This document shows, one piece after another, positions 11,207-22,288 of a stretch of DNA of 64,000 nt (position 1 is its first letter; the number at the start of each line of letters is the position of its first letter). Source of the DNA: Montifringilla adamsi (lineage: Eukaryota > Chordata > Aves > Passeriformes > Passeridae); the NCBI GenBank assembly GCA_017590115.1, contig JAGGNK010006515.1, positions 62,001 to 126,000 of the forward strand. Direction: 5' to 3'. The position numbers were made by a program, and so were the translations under genes. The notes under the pieces are model-generated. The model ran no database searches, was not told the origin of the DNA, and saw only the letters and a list, made by a program, of their open reading frames with translations.

Positions 11207-12878
11207 AGAGGTTCATCCATGCCAGATGAAAAGGAAGCTCTAGCAGATCAGATTTCAGCAATCAGATATTTTGCTTGCTGATCAGCTTGGAGAAAGCTGG
11301 CTGGTACATTGGCTTAGCAGGGAAGAGGGCACAGCTCCTACATCTGTAAGGGATTAACCTGCTCATCCTCAGAGGGCAGCACATTGCACAAGAGAAGAGT
11401 TTGGCTCAGTATAAAAAAGCAGCTGCTCCCCCAGCCTTGGGGGAAGTCCTTAGCTATTTTGGCAGCTCAGCATCCTAATAAAGCTCAGTTCACGTCTCCT
11501 GCAAGCCTCGTACCAGAGGTGCTGGGTTAGCACACTGCAGGGGCTGTGCTGTGCCAATGACAACAGACCTGCTGTGTCTGTGCGTGGTGGGGCAGAATCC
11601 CACAGACCTGGAAACACACAGGTCTTGAAGGAAAAATAGTAATGAAAGGATAAAATTACTTGAGCACTGCTGTCATTTCCAGGGAAGATGCAAAACAATG
11701 AGTAACCAGCCTGAGAAGGGTAAGGGGCAGGAAAAGAGTGACCCTGGTTATCATCTACCCTGCTCCACACATGGCTCTGTGCAGCCACCAGGACACTGAG
11801 CGTGGGACTTGCATGGCATCATCTGCCTGCTGCCTGAGCTGGGACTAAAAGCTCACCAAGCCTGCTCTTGCACGTCTGCAGCAAACCCAGGCTCAGCAAA
11901 GCCACTGTGCAGCGTGTCAGAGCAATTCCGCGTGCTCGGGATGAGCTCTTTGTGCTCTTCACAGCCAGTTTCACCCTTTGTGCAGAGCAGCGAGCCAAAG
12001 CCCACAGACAAATTTAATTCAGGATAAAAATGCGTTTGCCAGCACAGTTTAGTCATACTTCATTGCTTCATGCTTGGTCCCATTGCAGACAGGCAGATGC
12101 AGTTGAGTTCTGTCCAGTCACTTTGGTTTTGCTAAATTTGGGAATATAGTACAGGAGCAGCATTTGTGCATTGGCATAAAACTGAAGATGTATTTTTCCT
12201 GATACAAGTTTCATTTGTACAATATGTGCCACAAATCCAGGATGAAAATGTTAATTCCAGGAACTACAGTGTGCTCAGAAAGCCTTTCCCAGGCAACTTA
12301 CAATCACCCGCCATGAATACTCACTGTACAAGGTCTTGCCAAGTGGGTGCTTCTCCTCTAGGAGAACTTTATTTCACTAGCCAGGAATCTCTGGGACTGA
12401 TTTCCTCTGCTACCACCAGGGCAGCAAGGGTTTCACTGCTGTTTCAGGACCAGCACTTAAACATAGCCCACAGTTTTTATTGTCCCTTCAACACAGCCCA
12501 AAATTTCTGCAAACGCCTTAAAAAGAAAGGCAAATCCTGTGATAAACCAGAAAGCACAAAGCACATTGCAGCTGGGGACTCACAGAGTAAGTTATGAAGA
12601 AACATCCTGGAGCAAAAAACAACCCACCACAAGCACGTTTAAATTGTGAATGAAGGTTAATGATACACTAATCACTGTGCTCCCAAATTTCCACCTGCAA
12701 CTGGATGCTAGTGCTCAGCACACTCAGCCATCAATAACTTCACCACATCAGCTCTGTGCTCAGGTTTCCAGTGCTACAACCCCCCATGGAGTCTTTTGGA
12801 GTAAGGGATTCAAAACCTTTTCTGTCACCTCTTTGGGGTCATGACATGTTGATGGAAGTGGTTAATACAGAGGTAGCA
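11207..12878. other. Unique DNA, no gene supported
   Basis: About 1.7 kb of non-repetitive sequence. Frames of up to 143 codons (12166-12597) have no recognisable domain. Confidence 0.5.
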
Positions 12879-13158
12879 TCACAGAATCATGGAATGGTTT
12901 AGGGTGGAAAGGACCTTCAAGCCCATCTTGTTCTACCCCTGCCATGGGCAGGGACACCTTTCACTGTCCCAGGCTCCTCCAAGCCCCATCCAACCTGGCC
13001 TTGGACACTTGCAGGGATCCAGGGGCAGCCACAGCTGCTCTGGGCACCCTGTGCCAGGGCCTGCCCATACTCACAGGGAACAATTCCTTCCCAATATCCC
13101 ATCTAAATCAATTCTTTCAGCTTAAAGCCATTCCCCCTTGTCCTCTCATGATGCCCAA
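12879..13158 (-). mobile_element. CR1 LINE 3' end
   Basis: The plus strand runs 'tcacagaatcatggaatggt', 'ggaaaggaccttcaagccca', 'ccatgggcagggacaccttt', 'ccaacctggccttggacact', 'ctctgggcaccctgtgccag', 'cttcccaatatcccatctaa' and 'ccattcccccttgtcctctc'. This is a full colinear reverse complement of the CR1 3' UTR with little decay. Confidence 0.95.
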
Positions 13159-15734
13159 TTTGTTTCTGCACTAGCAAATTTTGCAAGCATGATGAGGACC
13201 ATTAAATACCTCACCACAAGCAAGTGGTGTAATTCCCATAGTATTGGCTGGATGATGAAGTAGCATTATTACAGGAGACCTTAAACACTGGGAAATGAAA
13301 ACACTGCATGGCTGTGAGAGACTCCTGTCATTAAACAGCTATGGGGAGAACATCTTTAACACTTTAAAAATATGCTTACATGCCATAAATCACTGCCCCT
13401 CAATAATACATGCACATGATATTCATAACAGCATAATTACATGACAATTACCATACAGCAGTAATTAAAGGGAAACCCTGTGTGCCATCCAAGGCAGCTT
13501 CTTTGAAACAGACTAAATATACAAGGAAAACATAATTAAGCAACAGAAGGTGAGCTATTTCCTGATGATAATTACATTACTGGCTGTATTTTCAATTAGG
13601 TCACATCTAAAACATCAGACTTGTTCAGGGTTTTGATGTCCACAGGAATCCTGCTGCACAAGAGCCCAGGTGGTCATGGACTTACCTACCAATCTCATTT
13701 GTTAAAAGCTTTAATGGCAAGTAGGTTTTGCCCCTTGGCAGACTTTTGGGCAGCTGCCTAATTTCTATAATGGTCTAACACAGACTTCAGCCAAAAGCAG
13801 GAGTCATTCTGTATTACTGAAGAAAACATTCAGCTCAGTTGAACAATAAATGGAGTTTTTTTAGCTGAAGCAAGACCTTGCAGAGGTGAGAAGCTTCATT
13901 TCTATGCATTTTGGTAAAGCTCTGCCAAATAAAAGGGCTTGAGGAATAAGCCAGATGAGAGGGGAAGGCTAGGAAGGAACGTGCAGTGCTCACAGGGGGT
14001 TTATACACAGCTCAGGCTGTGAGGATCTGCTGCTGGGGACACAAGACCAGCCCGGGAAGCACAGCTGAGCTCTCCCACACTCGCATCAGAGGCACTGAAG
14101 AATTTAAGAACTCCGTTTGACACAACTCATTTAAATGCCTCAGACTCCAAGCGGCAGCCTAGAGGTGGGGGAATGCAATAATGAACCCCAGTGCTCAGGT
14201 CATTTCCACTACAGAAGCATTTCAGCCTCTTTGGAGAAGCTGCAGCAACTGGTGGATTTCAAAGCTGAGCCTACAGACATATGCTCCGTGGCTAGAGAGG
14301 GCTGGCTGCTATTTTTGTATGTGCTTTCCTGGGAAAAGCAGCATTTCACAAACAAGTTCAGCTAGAGTAATCATTGTATATTCATTCCTTGCTCTCTCCA
14401 AGGATACAGCTTCCAGGATCCTCCCCAAGAGCAGCTCCAGCAAAGCACAGACGGATGACTCTGGATTTACCCTTCCCAGCTTGTCTGAGGCAGTGAGTTA
14501 CTAAACACGAGGTGTTCTCATCATGATCGTAATCTAATAGGTCACAGATGGCACAGAACATTATGGCATCCTGAATTTTGTGCCCATTCATGCTGTTGTT
14601 TGTTCAAAAAAATTAATCTCAAAGGCTGCCCACCCCTGTCTTGCTCAGAATCACCTTTTTACCTTCTCGCCATCTGCTCTGAGACCTCGAGGGCGAGTCA
14701 GTGTGAGTCCAGCCTGAGCTGCAACTCACTGGGTTGCATCAAATTTGAAATCATCCAGCACAAAATGTACCTCACTGCCACTGATCCCTGCAGGAGAGGC
14801 AGCACTTCCCTGCCCAGGCCAGCAGTACCAGGACCACTGCAAAGAGAAAATGTTTTGGAGGCGTGTACCCACAGCCTGAGTCCACCCACAACACAGCCCC
14901 ATCCATCAAAATCCTTCTTTAAAATCAGCCAAGCCTGATAATGGATAACATCCAAATCCACACTCACCTGCTCCACTGTCTCCTGAAACCTCAGCAGAGC
15001 AGACAAGCTGAATTATTCCCTATTTCTCATCTGGCACCCCTTTGCTAGCATGGATACTTTGTCTTTAAAAAATTCACCTCGTTTATTTTGGGCCTTTACA
15101 ACTTGAAGAGTCACCTCAAGTTCTCCTCTGGCCTCCAATAATTTTTTTCCATACCAGTTAGGCGAAAAGGAGACATTTTTTGCAGTTAAATAAATAGAAA
15201 AAGGGATGAAAAGAGGAGGTCACAGTCCAGATTTCAGCGCTGAACATGTCATACGTGGCCTTTTCTGTACAAAAAGCCCAGATAAAGCCCAAAATCTGAT
15301 TATGTAGATTATTCTCTCGCGTCACACTTTGATACTCTTATGCATTTCAAGGCTTCTAATGTGTCTTTCAGGGAGAAGAGCTTGCATGAGGCCCTCAACA
15401 GAGGACTAGGAAGGAGGGGAAAAAAGTGGATTTATCCTATCATTCAGCAAGCCACCACAGCCCCAGCAGGAAGGTGGGGGAGCCTGGCATTCTGCCACTG
15501 GAGAAAGCCCAAGGAAAGCTGCTCTCTTTTAAGCTGGCCATATGGAAATGAAGCCTCGAGCTGCAGCGCGGTGAAAGCTGCTCCTGCAGCTCTGCTAACA
15601 GAGAAGGGAGTGAGGTGTGTGGGCTCAGAGAGCCCACCGAGAGATCAGGATAAACAGCAAGCTCCTCTGAAACCAGAGCTGGTGATCCAGAAGGGGCAAA
15701 TGTGAAGCTGTAGGTAAAGCATGCAGCAGCATCA
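13159..15734. other. Unique DNA including an AT-rich motif cluster
   Basis: About 2.6 kb without recognised mobile elements. The first 450 bases are AT-rich and contain a TAATTA-type motif cluster, described separately. The rest holds only short frames (at most 121 codons), none with domain evidence. Confidence 0.5.
13425..13605. promoter_or_regulatory. Cluster of homeodomain-type (TAATTA/CAATTA) motifs
   Basis: Six homeodomain-core-like sites fall within about 175 bases: ATAATTAC near 13433-13440, CAATTA at 13445-13450, GTAATTAAAG at 13461-13470, CATAATTAAG at 13531-13540, ATAATTAC near 13568-13575 and CAATTAGG at 13593-13600. The sequence is not repeat-derived as far as I can tell. Dense sites of this kind are common in vertebrate developmental enhancers, but AT-rich DNA yields them by chance too. 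Function is inferred only. Confidence 0.25.
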
Positions 15735-15875
15735 GCTCCCTTGGAGCTTGCAGAGCTCAGCAAGGGGAGGGCAGGGATACCCTGAAGGATGGGGTCAGGA
15801 GCTGGGCAAGCTCCAGCACTGGGTCCACGGGAATCCCACCAGGTGTAACAAGACCAAGTGCTGGTGCTGCACCTG
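15735..15875 (+). mobile_element. CR1 LINE, left half, split by an LTR
   Basis: The sense-strand CR1 region around the end of ORF2 includes 'agctccagcactgggtccac', 'gtaacaagaccaagtgctgg' and 'tgctgcacctg'. The match stops exactly at CACCTG (15870-15875), where the LTR begins, and resumes at CACCTGGGGCC after it. The left edge is approximate. Confidence 0.75.
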
Positions 15876-16323
15876 TGTTGCAGTGAGGTAGCAAAATGAT
15901 GAAGAAAGGCCTCGTAAAATCAAGCCTGCTCTCCTAAAATCAATGGCTGGCCTTGTCAAGCTAGCCCCTTGCAAGTTCCCATGTGGAAGCAATCCTGGTG
16001 TGAGCAGTTCATTAGCATAGCAATCTATTCCTGGGTGAAAAACAACCAGCACCTGTATGAACTGTTTTTACACCCTTCGATAGTTTTCATTTTTCTATCT
16101 CTCATGAACAGCTTTACTTGCACGTCCCCCCCAGGGGTTTGAGTGACCAATCAATACAGGATAACAACTTGTTACTGACAATAAAGTGGTTGGCAAAAAA
16201 GCTCCTGACCGATTGGAGTCGCACACAAGGTCTGTAAACTGTATAAAAATGAGTTATGTGAATAAAGAGGTTTTTTTTCCCCCACCATGAAGCACATGGA
16301 GACCCATGGGATTTATTCCCATA
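15876..16323 (+). mobile_element. ERVK-like solo LTR nested in CR1
   Basis: A 448-bp insert begins TGTTGCAGTGAGG and ends ATTTATTCCCATA. It is flanked by CACCTG at 15870-15875 and 16324-16329, a 6-bp target duplication as expected of class II (ERVK or alpharetrovirus-like) integrases. Removing it rejoins the CR1 as 'gctgcacctggggccagg', a good CR1 match. A TATAAAA box at 16242-16248 is followed by AATAAA at 16261-16266, a compact spacing reminiscent of avian class II LTRs with a short R. The 3' boundary is ambiguous: a canonical CA end at 16325 would leave a 4-bp CCTG repeat. No internal retroviral genes are present. Confidence 0.75.
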
Positions 16324-16712
16324 CACCTGGGGCCAGGCAAGCCCCAGAATTAATCCAGGCTGGGATGGGGCAGCCCTGGGAGAAGGACTTGGGGGTGCAG
16401 GTGGTGAGAGCTGGACCTGCCCCAGCCCTGAATCCCCCAGTGTGGGGGGCAGGGGAGGGGGGATTCTGCCCCTGTGCCCCTCTGCCCAGGTGAGACCCCA
16501 CCTGCAGAGCTGCCCCAGCCCTGGGGAACAACAGCAGGAGATGTGGAATCGCTGGAGGGAGTCCAGAGATGATCAGAGGTCTGGTGCACCTCTGCTACAG
16601 AGAAAGGCTGGGACAATTGGAATAGTTCAGCCTGGAGAAGAAAAGGCTTTGGGTAACCTAATTGTGGCCTTCCAGTACAGAAAGGGAGCCTGCAGGAAAG
16701 ATTTTAGCAGTA
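16324..16712 (+). mobile_element. CR1 LINE, right half, 3'-incomplete
   Basis: The CR1 continues after the LTR: 'gagaaggacttgggggtgca', 'ggattctgcccctgtgcccc', 'agaaaggctgggacaattgg', 'cagcctggagaagaaaaggc' and 'gtggccttccagtacagaaa'. The match fades near 16710, before the CR1 3' terminus, so the tail was deleted or diverged. A G-rich run at 16443-16462 lies within it and has several short G tracts. Frames of up to 95 codons here are broken CR1. Confidence 0.85.
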
Positions 16713-17898
16713 CTTGGCTGGCAGAATGAAGCTCAGAGTCACATCAAATTCTGAAAATCTTTGGAAGAAATTTTTGTGTCTTTTCTAGTGAGTCACTGGT
16801 CTGTTACCATTGCCAAAGGAAAAAGAGGGTAAGCAAAGCACTGCTGTTACCCAGGACTACCTAAATAGTTGTGGGTTTGGTAACCAGGGGGAGATACAGG
16901 GGCTGCACTACAGCCCAGCCAAAAACCAGCCCTGTCCCAGTGGCCACCCTGTTTGCACAACCACGCAGCCCCAACCCTAACTGCTGGCCCCATAAATCCC
17001 AGATAAAAGAGATGTCTCTGTGGCACAGGGCCCCACACTGAGGGTCTGCTTCAAGCACCGTGGAAAAGCTGAGCCAGCCACTTCTGTGCTCCACCTTCTT
17101 CTGGCTCAAAGGGAGCCAGAAATGCTCCCTCGCTGAGAGGTGAGAGCCATTAGCAACCGCAGGGACTAATTGCACCTGCAGTGGTCTGACAAAATGGGGC
17201 TGCGGAGTAGGTATTGCACTACCCTAAGAGACATAAACAAAGTTTTACCCCAGTTTTGTTTCCTTTTGTACGTACTTTCAACTCCCTCCAAGCCTTCAAA
17301 GTTGCAGTCAAGTCATTTTTAGCAGATCAAAGAGACCTAAGCCTCATACTTTTACTCAGTGCATTTAAAAACTGATTTATTTACCCAAAGCTGCCTAAAA
17401 TATGTGGAGTTCAACTTGAACATGATAGACTTGGCTAAAAGCCACCCTATTCTCTGCTGAAGGCAGGAGTGCCTTATAGTTTCTTTATAGAAAGTAAATA
17501 CCATCCTGTTGTCTCCAGGTTTCTGCTAATCCCTTAGGAAAAAAAAAATAGGTAAATTTAAAAAAAAAAATTGTGTTTGACAGTCACTTTCATGCCATGA
17601 AATACAGTAACACTTGAGCTGCACTAAGGATTAAAACATGTATTGCCAGGGATGGCTTAGAGCACAGTTACACAACCAAAATAAGAATACAATGAAATAA
17701 GAGTATCATGCCTACAGGACCCTCACAACCCTGTTTCGTATTCTTGGCTTCCTGCATGACACCAAAGACATTTCCAAGTGGCCTTCAGCTATCACAACCC
17801 CTTGTTTATGAAAGGCTCGTATTTGAAGCAGAATTTGGCACTGATTTCACTTGCTTCCTCCTTGTACCCCTCACCTTTTCCCTTTGATTGTTACTCCA
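16713..17898. other. Unique DNA, nothing recognised
   Basis: About 1.2 kb of non-repetitive sequence with A-rich runs around 17540-17570. Frames reach 104 codons without a domain. Confidence 0.5.
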
Positions 17899-18503
17899 CG
17901 TGAAAAATGCGTATTTTATGATTGGCTTTTCAAAATATTAAAATGAATATTATATGTGTTATGTTAGAAAGTTATGCTGTATTAATTTTCTCAACTAGTG
18001 TGTTATATATAGTTTTAGGTTATAACATAACATTAAAATAGAAACCATGCTATGTGAGATACTTTTTTTAAAAGAGAGGAATGAGGTCCTCCCACCGAGA
18101 TAGCAGCCACAGGATACCGAAATCTTTCAGAGAAAAAGAATTTATTGCCCCATTATCAGAAGAAACTAACTTCTTCCTGCCTCGTTCAGCCCTGAAGCCC
18201 TCAGGATTAAGAGGGAGAAGTTGACAGTGGCCAGACAGAATCCTGTGTTTGAATGGAATTTATGCATCATGTATAAATTGTATGAATATACAACAGGCTG
18301 TTGTTTTTAAGGGTTAATCCTCTGTTAATATGTGTCCTTTTTCGGGCTTATTTTGCCCAGAAAAATGTACCTGGACCGTCCGTAACTCTTTGTTTTTATT
18401 GTCTTGCATTGTGCTAATCCTAACTGTCGCAATTTTTATTACTCTAATCATATTACTATTTTTAAAACCATTTTATTAAACTTTAAAAATTTTAAAACAC
18501 AGG
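17899..18503 (+). mobile_element. AT-rich ERV LTR (probable, ends decayed)
   Basis: About 600 bp resembling a common passerine LTR as I remember it. It begins near 'gtgaaaaatgcgtattttat', continues with 'gttatgttagaaagttatgc', 'tctttcagagaaaaagaatt' and 'ggaatttatgcatcatgtat', and ends with 'accattttattaaactttaa'. A TATAAA-like box sits in the 'catgtataaattg' stretch (about 18268-18280), and ATTAAA at 18475-18480 lies close to the 3' boundary. I could not find a target duplication, and both termini look mutated. The family is not assigned, and single-copy AT-rich DNA remains an alternative. Confidence 0.55.
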
Positions 18504-19011
18504 AGGCTAATCCCTGCCTTCCCTCTTTAAAGCCCGTGGTCCTGCCCTGCACTGAGCCCTTGCCCCGCTGATGCTCAGCCTCAGAGCCTTTGCTGCTGCT
18601 CTCTCATCTTCCCACGCCGCGGGCTGCTATTGCATTTCCCCGGCTGGCTCCTCCTCGCCTCTTCCCACTCTCTTTCCTCTTTAGATTCACTTCAAGGCCA
18701 GCTTCCCTTCCTTGCTGCTGGGCTCCCACAGCTGGGAGTGTGGTAAAGCGAGGGGAGGGGAGCGGAGCAGGGAGCTTTTATTCGGCAGCGCTGCCTTAAC
18801 CAAGCAGCTGCTTTGAAGCCCCGAGGTCCAATTTCAACTGTTGAAGTTGCCAGTAATAGAAAAAAAACCAGCTAAATGTAACACTGCTTTCAAAAGGCAG
18901 GTTTGAGGTGGGGGACTGTTAAAGCTCTCCAGCTGAAACAGAACCAGAACCTGCAAATACACAGCTCAGGTGTAATAGCCAGTAAACACTTGCTGGAGTG
19001 AATATTTGCAC
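18504..19011. other. GC-rich unique patch
   Basis: Around 18540-18835 the composition turns GC-rich, with about 11 CpGs, pyrimidine runs and a purine block 'gcgaggggaggggagcgg'. The contrast with the AT-rich LTR just upstream is sharp. It could be regulatory, but no promoter element or exon can be assigned. A 69-codon frame is not convincing. Confidence 0.35.
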
Positions 19012-19196
19012 TCACAGAATGGGTTGGGCTGAAGGGACCTTAGAGCTCATCTCATTCCATGGGCAGGAACATCTTCCACTGTTCCAGGTTGCTCCAAGCC
19101 CTGTCCAACCTGGAAAACTCCCAGGGATCCAGGGGCAGCCACAGCTTCCCTGGGCACCCTGTGCCAGGGCCTGACCGTCCTCACAGGGAAGAATTC
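19012..19196 (-). mobile_element. CR1 LINE 3' end, internally deleted
   Basis: The plus strand shows 'tcacagaatgggttgggctg', 'agctcatctcattccatggg' (the usual 'ccaccccctgc' is missing), 'tccaggttgctccaagccct', 'gcagccacagcttccctggg' and 'accctgtgccagggcctgac'. This is the reverse complement of the CR1 3' UTR. Confidence 0.92.
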
Positions 19197-20180
19197 TGTT
19201 GCTTCTATGATAGCAGCTAAATAGAAATTAAGGCCTCGAGGAAGGCAAATTTACATCAGGGCTGTGGAGACCTGGCAAAGGCAGCAGGAACCAAGAGCCC
19301 TGACAAACAAATCTGCCGTTCTCTGCATAAAAAAGAAATGTTTCCATTGATCTTGGTCGTCTGTTTGCAGGTGTAAAACTTGCCCAGAGCAAAGCCTGAA
19401 AGGTGCTGGTAAGAAAGCTGCTAAGGGACAGGGTGAGTGGCACAGAAAATCACCCCAAAGACCAGATTCTGCTCTGCAAAGAAAGTTTGACTGCCATATC
19501 TGAGGCATCTACAAAATCACACCTCCAGGTCACTAGAGCCAAAAGAACCAACTGAGGGAAAAAAGAAAACCAAACAGGAATAGCAAGTCTAAAAATAGCA
19601 ATATTTAAGTTTACACTTTTGGACAATAGTACTTTCCACCCATTCATTTAGCCAGAACAAATTCTCACCCTTTCTAGTGTCTGAATTTGCAATTCCTCCT
19701 GGCCATTTATTCCTGTAGCAGTTCTCTTCCCCTGCTGCCCTTTCCCCAGTTACTTCCTCATAAAACAAATGCATTTTGCCCCCCTACAACCCATCACTGC
19801 AATGCACACCACTCACAAAGTCTATATTCAGTATTTTCCACTTTCTCCCTCTCTTTCCCAATATAAGAAGTCTGTGCCTGAAAATATTCTTAAATCATAT
19901 CCCAGCTGCATTGGAAATGCAATTTTACACAACTGGGGTTGGGGTGCTGGTTTTTTGTTGGTGGAGTTTTTTTTGTTTGTTTTTGGGTTGTGTTTTTTTT
20001 TAATTTATTTTTTGTTTGTTTGTTTTTTTGGGTTTTTTTTTTTTGTTGTTTTTTTTTGTTTTTTTGTTATTCCTAATGATTACCATGCTGTCAGTTAAAG
20101 GCACAATTTCATTCCTTTTCTAAAGAGACTGAAGGATGGGGAGGGAGGTGACCCTGCCTCTCCTCCCAATACTAGGGAAG
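19197..20180. other. Unique DNA ending in T-rich low complexity
   Basis: No gene or mobile element is recognised. The last part is the G/T-rich low-complexity tract listed separately. Confidence 0.5.
19951..20068. repeat. T-rich (T)nG low-complexity tract
   Basis: About 118 bases made almost only of T runs separated by G, GG or GGG. The strand bias makes frames crossing it read as Phe/Val/Cys-rich or Leu-rich peptides, which are not real membrane proteins. Assembly or alignment here would be error-prone. Confidence 0.9.
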
Positions 20181-20606
20181 CTACACCTGGAGCAGTGCTG
20201 TTAAATGTGGGATCCCTCTGTACAAGATATGGATTCCAGGAAAAAATCCAGCAAAGGACCAAAAGAGGATGAAGGGATGGGAGCATCTTTCACATGAGGA
20301 CAGTTTGAGAGAGCAGGGACTGCTCAGCCTGGAGAAAAGGCTCAGGGATGAGCATATCAATGTGCCCAAGTACCTGATGGGAGGGAATGGGGCACAAACA
20401 CACCCACGAAATTCCATCTGAGCAAAAGAAAACCCATTTTTGATCTTGAGACTGCTCACACACTGGAACAGCAGAGAGGCTGTGGAATCTCCAGCTGTGG
20501 GGATATTCAGATCCCAACTGGACAGTCCTGGACAGGCTGCTCCCAGTGAGCCCTCTGCAGCTGCAGGTTTGGGCTGGGTGATCCCTTCCAGCCCAAACAA
20601 CACGAG
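20181..20606 (+). mobile_element. Diverged CR1 LINE
   Basis: The sense strand shows CR1 blocks in order: 'gctacacctggagcagtgct', 'ccagcaaaggaccaaaagag', 'gcagggactgctcagcctgg', 'cacactggaacagcagagag', 'ctggacaggctgctcccagt' and the 3' end 'gggtgatcccttccagccca'. Divergence is substantial, which suggests an older subfamily than those ending in 'ccatggcaggg'. The 140-codon minus-strand frames over it are antisense artefacts. Confidence 0.85.
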
Positions 20607-21785
20607 CCAAGGTGAGGATATCTGAGAGATTAGCTAAAACCCACATGGTGACACTGCCCCACCGGTTCCAACCATGGCTCTGAGGTAGGACCAGGGTTGC
20701 AATCCAGTTCATGCAGGAAACAGTCCTGCAGCCTCCTTCATTCCCTGACCAGGGAACAGCTGGCAGGCTTCACCCAGAGCCTCACCCGAGCCCTTTCTGG
20801 GACTGATGGAAATGCCAATAACATGGAGTTTATCTTCTCCTCACTGGAGGGAAATGTTGATTATCTGCAGCTTTTGATGTGCATTTCTCAGAGCTCAGCT
20901 ACATCCCTCCCCAAAGAAATGGCTAAGTCAGCTTGCCTTGAGCATCATCTGGATCAGCTTTGGACAAGTGTGTGTGTGGGCAACAGAGATGATGTTGCAC
21001 TCTGGCTCAACTAATAAAAAACGTGATTAAATGTCCAGAAAAGATGCTGGCCATTCCACACCCTTGTCTGAAGAGTGAAGATTTTATGCATCTGCAGGAC
21101 AAATCCTTTTCCACCCCTATTTGTCTCCAAAAGCTGCCTGTGGCTGGCTCAGCTCTCCAGCTAAGCAATGATGGATCTATGCCAGATGCCACAGCAAGTA
21201 AGATCAGCACCTGACTTGACTGCAGCTTCCTTAATGCAGGGATCTGACACTTCCAGGGGCCCTAGTTTTATTTCATGAGTCTTATCTCGGATGTCCTGAC
21301 CGGTAGCTTTGACCACAGCTGCATTCTAACACAAGTCACTGCGCACCTTGAGTCAGGAGAGCTCACTGAGCTCCTTTTTCAAAGCTGAACAGAGACAGCA
21401 CAAAAATATCCCCTTTTACTCAGAGTTGAAATTAAGGCCTTTGTATGCAGTGGCAAAGTGCAGTCAACTGACTCACAGTTGAAAGAAGAAATAAAACCAA
21501 TTTGGTTTTAAATCACACTTTAAACCCACTTTTCCCCTAGGAAAGGTTTAAGAACAAAAATTTGATTAATAATACCTCAGAAATCCTCAAGGTAAACAAA
21601 AGCTTAATTGTGAGGAACAGAACAAAAGTGGGGTTTGCTGCTGCCAGGTGCCTCCTTTCCTAGTGTGTGACTCAGCCAAAGGCCTGACAACGCTAAACTG
21701 CCAACAAAGACAATTCCTCTTCACAACTCTTACATAAACACCATCAATCCAAATCATTAATTGCACCCAGAAGATAACACTGAGG
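20607..21785. other. Unique DNA, no gene supported
   Basis: About 1.2 kb without a recognised repeat. A 105-codon frame at 20697-21014 shows no domain or splice context. Confidence 0.5.
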
Positions 21786-21968
21786 TTTGTAAAGCATTGG
21801 AACAGGCTGCTCAGGACAGGGATGGAGTAACCATCCCTGGAAGTGCTCAAAAGCCATGTGGATGAGGCACTTGAGGACATGGTTTAGTGGTGAACACGGT
21901 GCGGGGTTGATGGCTGGACTTGATGAGCTGAAAGGTCTTTTCCAGCCCTCGGAATTCTGTGATTCCGT
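21786..21968 (+). mobile_element. CR1 LINE 3' end
   Basis: The sense strand reads 'taaagcattggaacaggctg', 'agtaaccatccctggaagtg', 'gacatggtttagtggtgaac', 'ggctggacttgatgagctga' and 'ggtcttttccagccctcgga', ending 'attctgtgattccgtgg'. This belongs to the CR1 group with the 'gacatggtttagtgg' motif, a different subfamily from the 'ccatggcaggg' copies. Confidence 0.93.
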
Positions 21969-22213
21969 GGCCATCGGGTGGAGCAGAGGAGTGCTCGTGC
22001 ATCTCATCTCTTCACAATCTTCAGTTCACCTGTCAAGAGCCCACAAGCACAGCTCAAAGCCCTCGGAGATGTGATGGTACAAAAACACATCCCTTTCCAG
22101 GCAGAGGATGAGGAATGGCTTTGGAGCAGCCCCAGCCAGAGGCTTGGCTTTTTGTAAAGCTTCTGCAGGAAACCCTGGCAAGAGGAAAATTAAGGGGAGT
22201 TATATTACAGCAA
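21969..22213. other. Short unique spacer
   Basis: Nothing recognised between two CR1 copies. Confidence 0.45.
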
Positions 22214-22288
22214 ATCATAGAATCCCAGGCTGGGCTGGGTTGAAAAGGACCTTAAGCTCATCTCACTGCACCCCCTGCCATGGGCAGG
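22214..22288 (-). mobile_element. CR1 LINE 3' tip, split by an LTR
   Basis: The plus strand reads 'atcatagaatcccaggctgg', 'aaaaggaccttaagctcatc' and 'cccctgccatgggcagg'. It stops exactly at the LTR start and resumes at 22697. Confidence 0.92.

Noticed and set aside
16030..16331. Alternative 290-bp LTR (16036-16325) with CCTGGG flanks
   Set aside because: CCTGGG occurs at both places, but the CR1 sequence only becomes continuous if the insert starts at 15876. The shorter solution leaves 160 unexplained bases inside the CR1.
19769..20098. 109-codon hydrophobic frame suggesting a membrane protein
   Set aside because: The Phe/Val/Leu/Cys-rich C-terminal half is the translation of the T-rich low-complexity tract.
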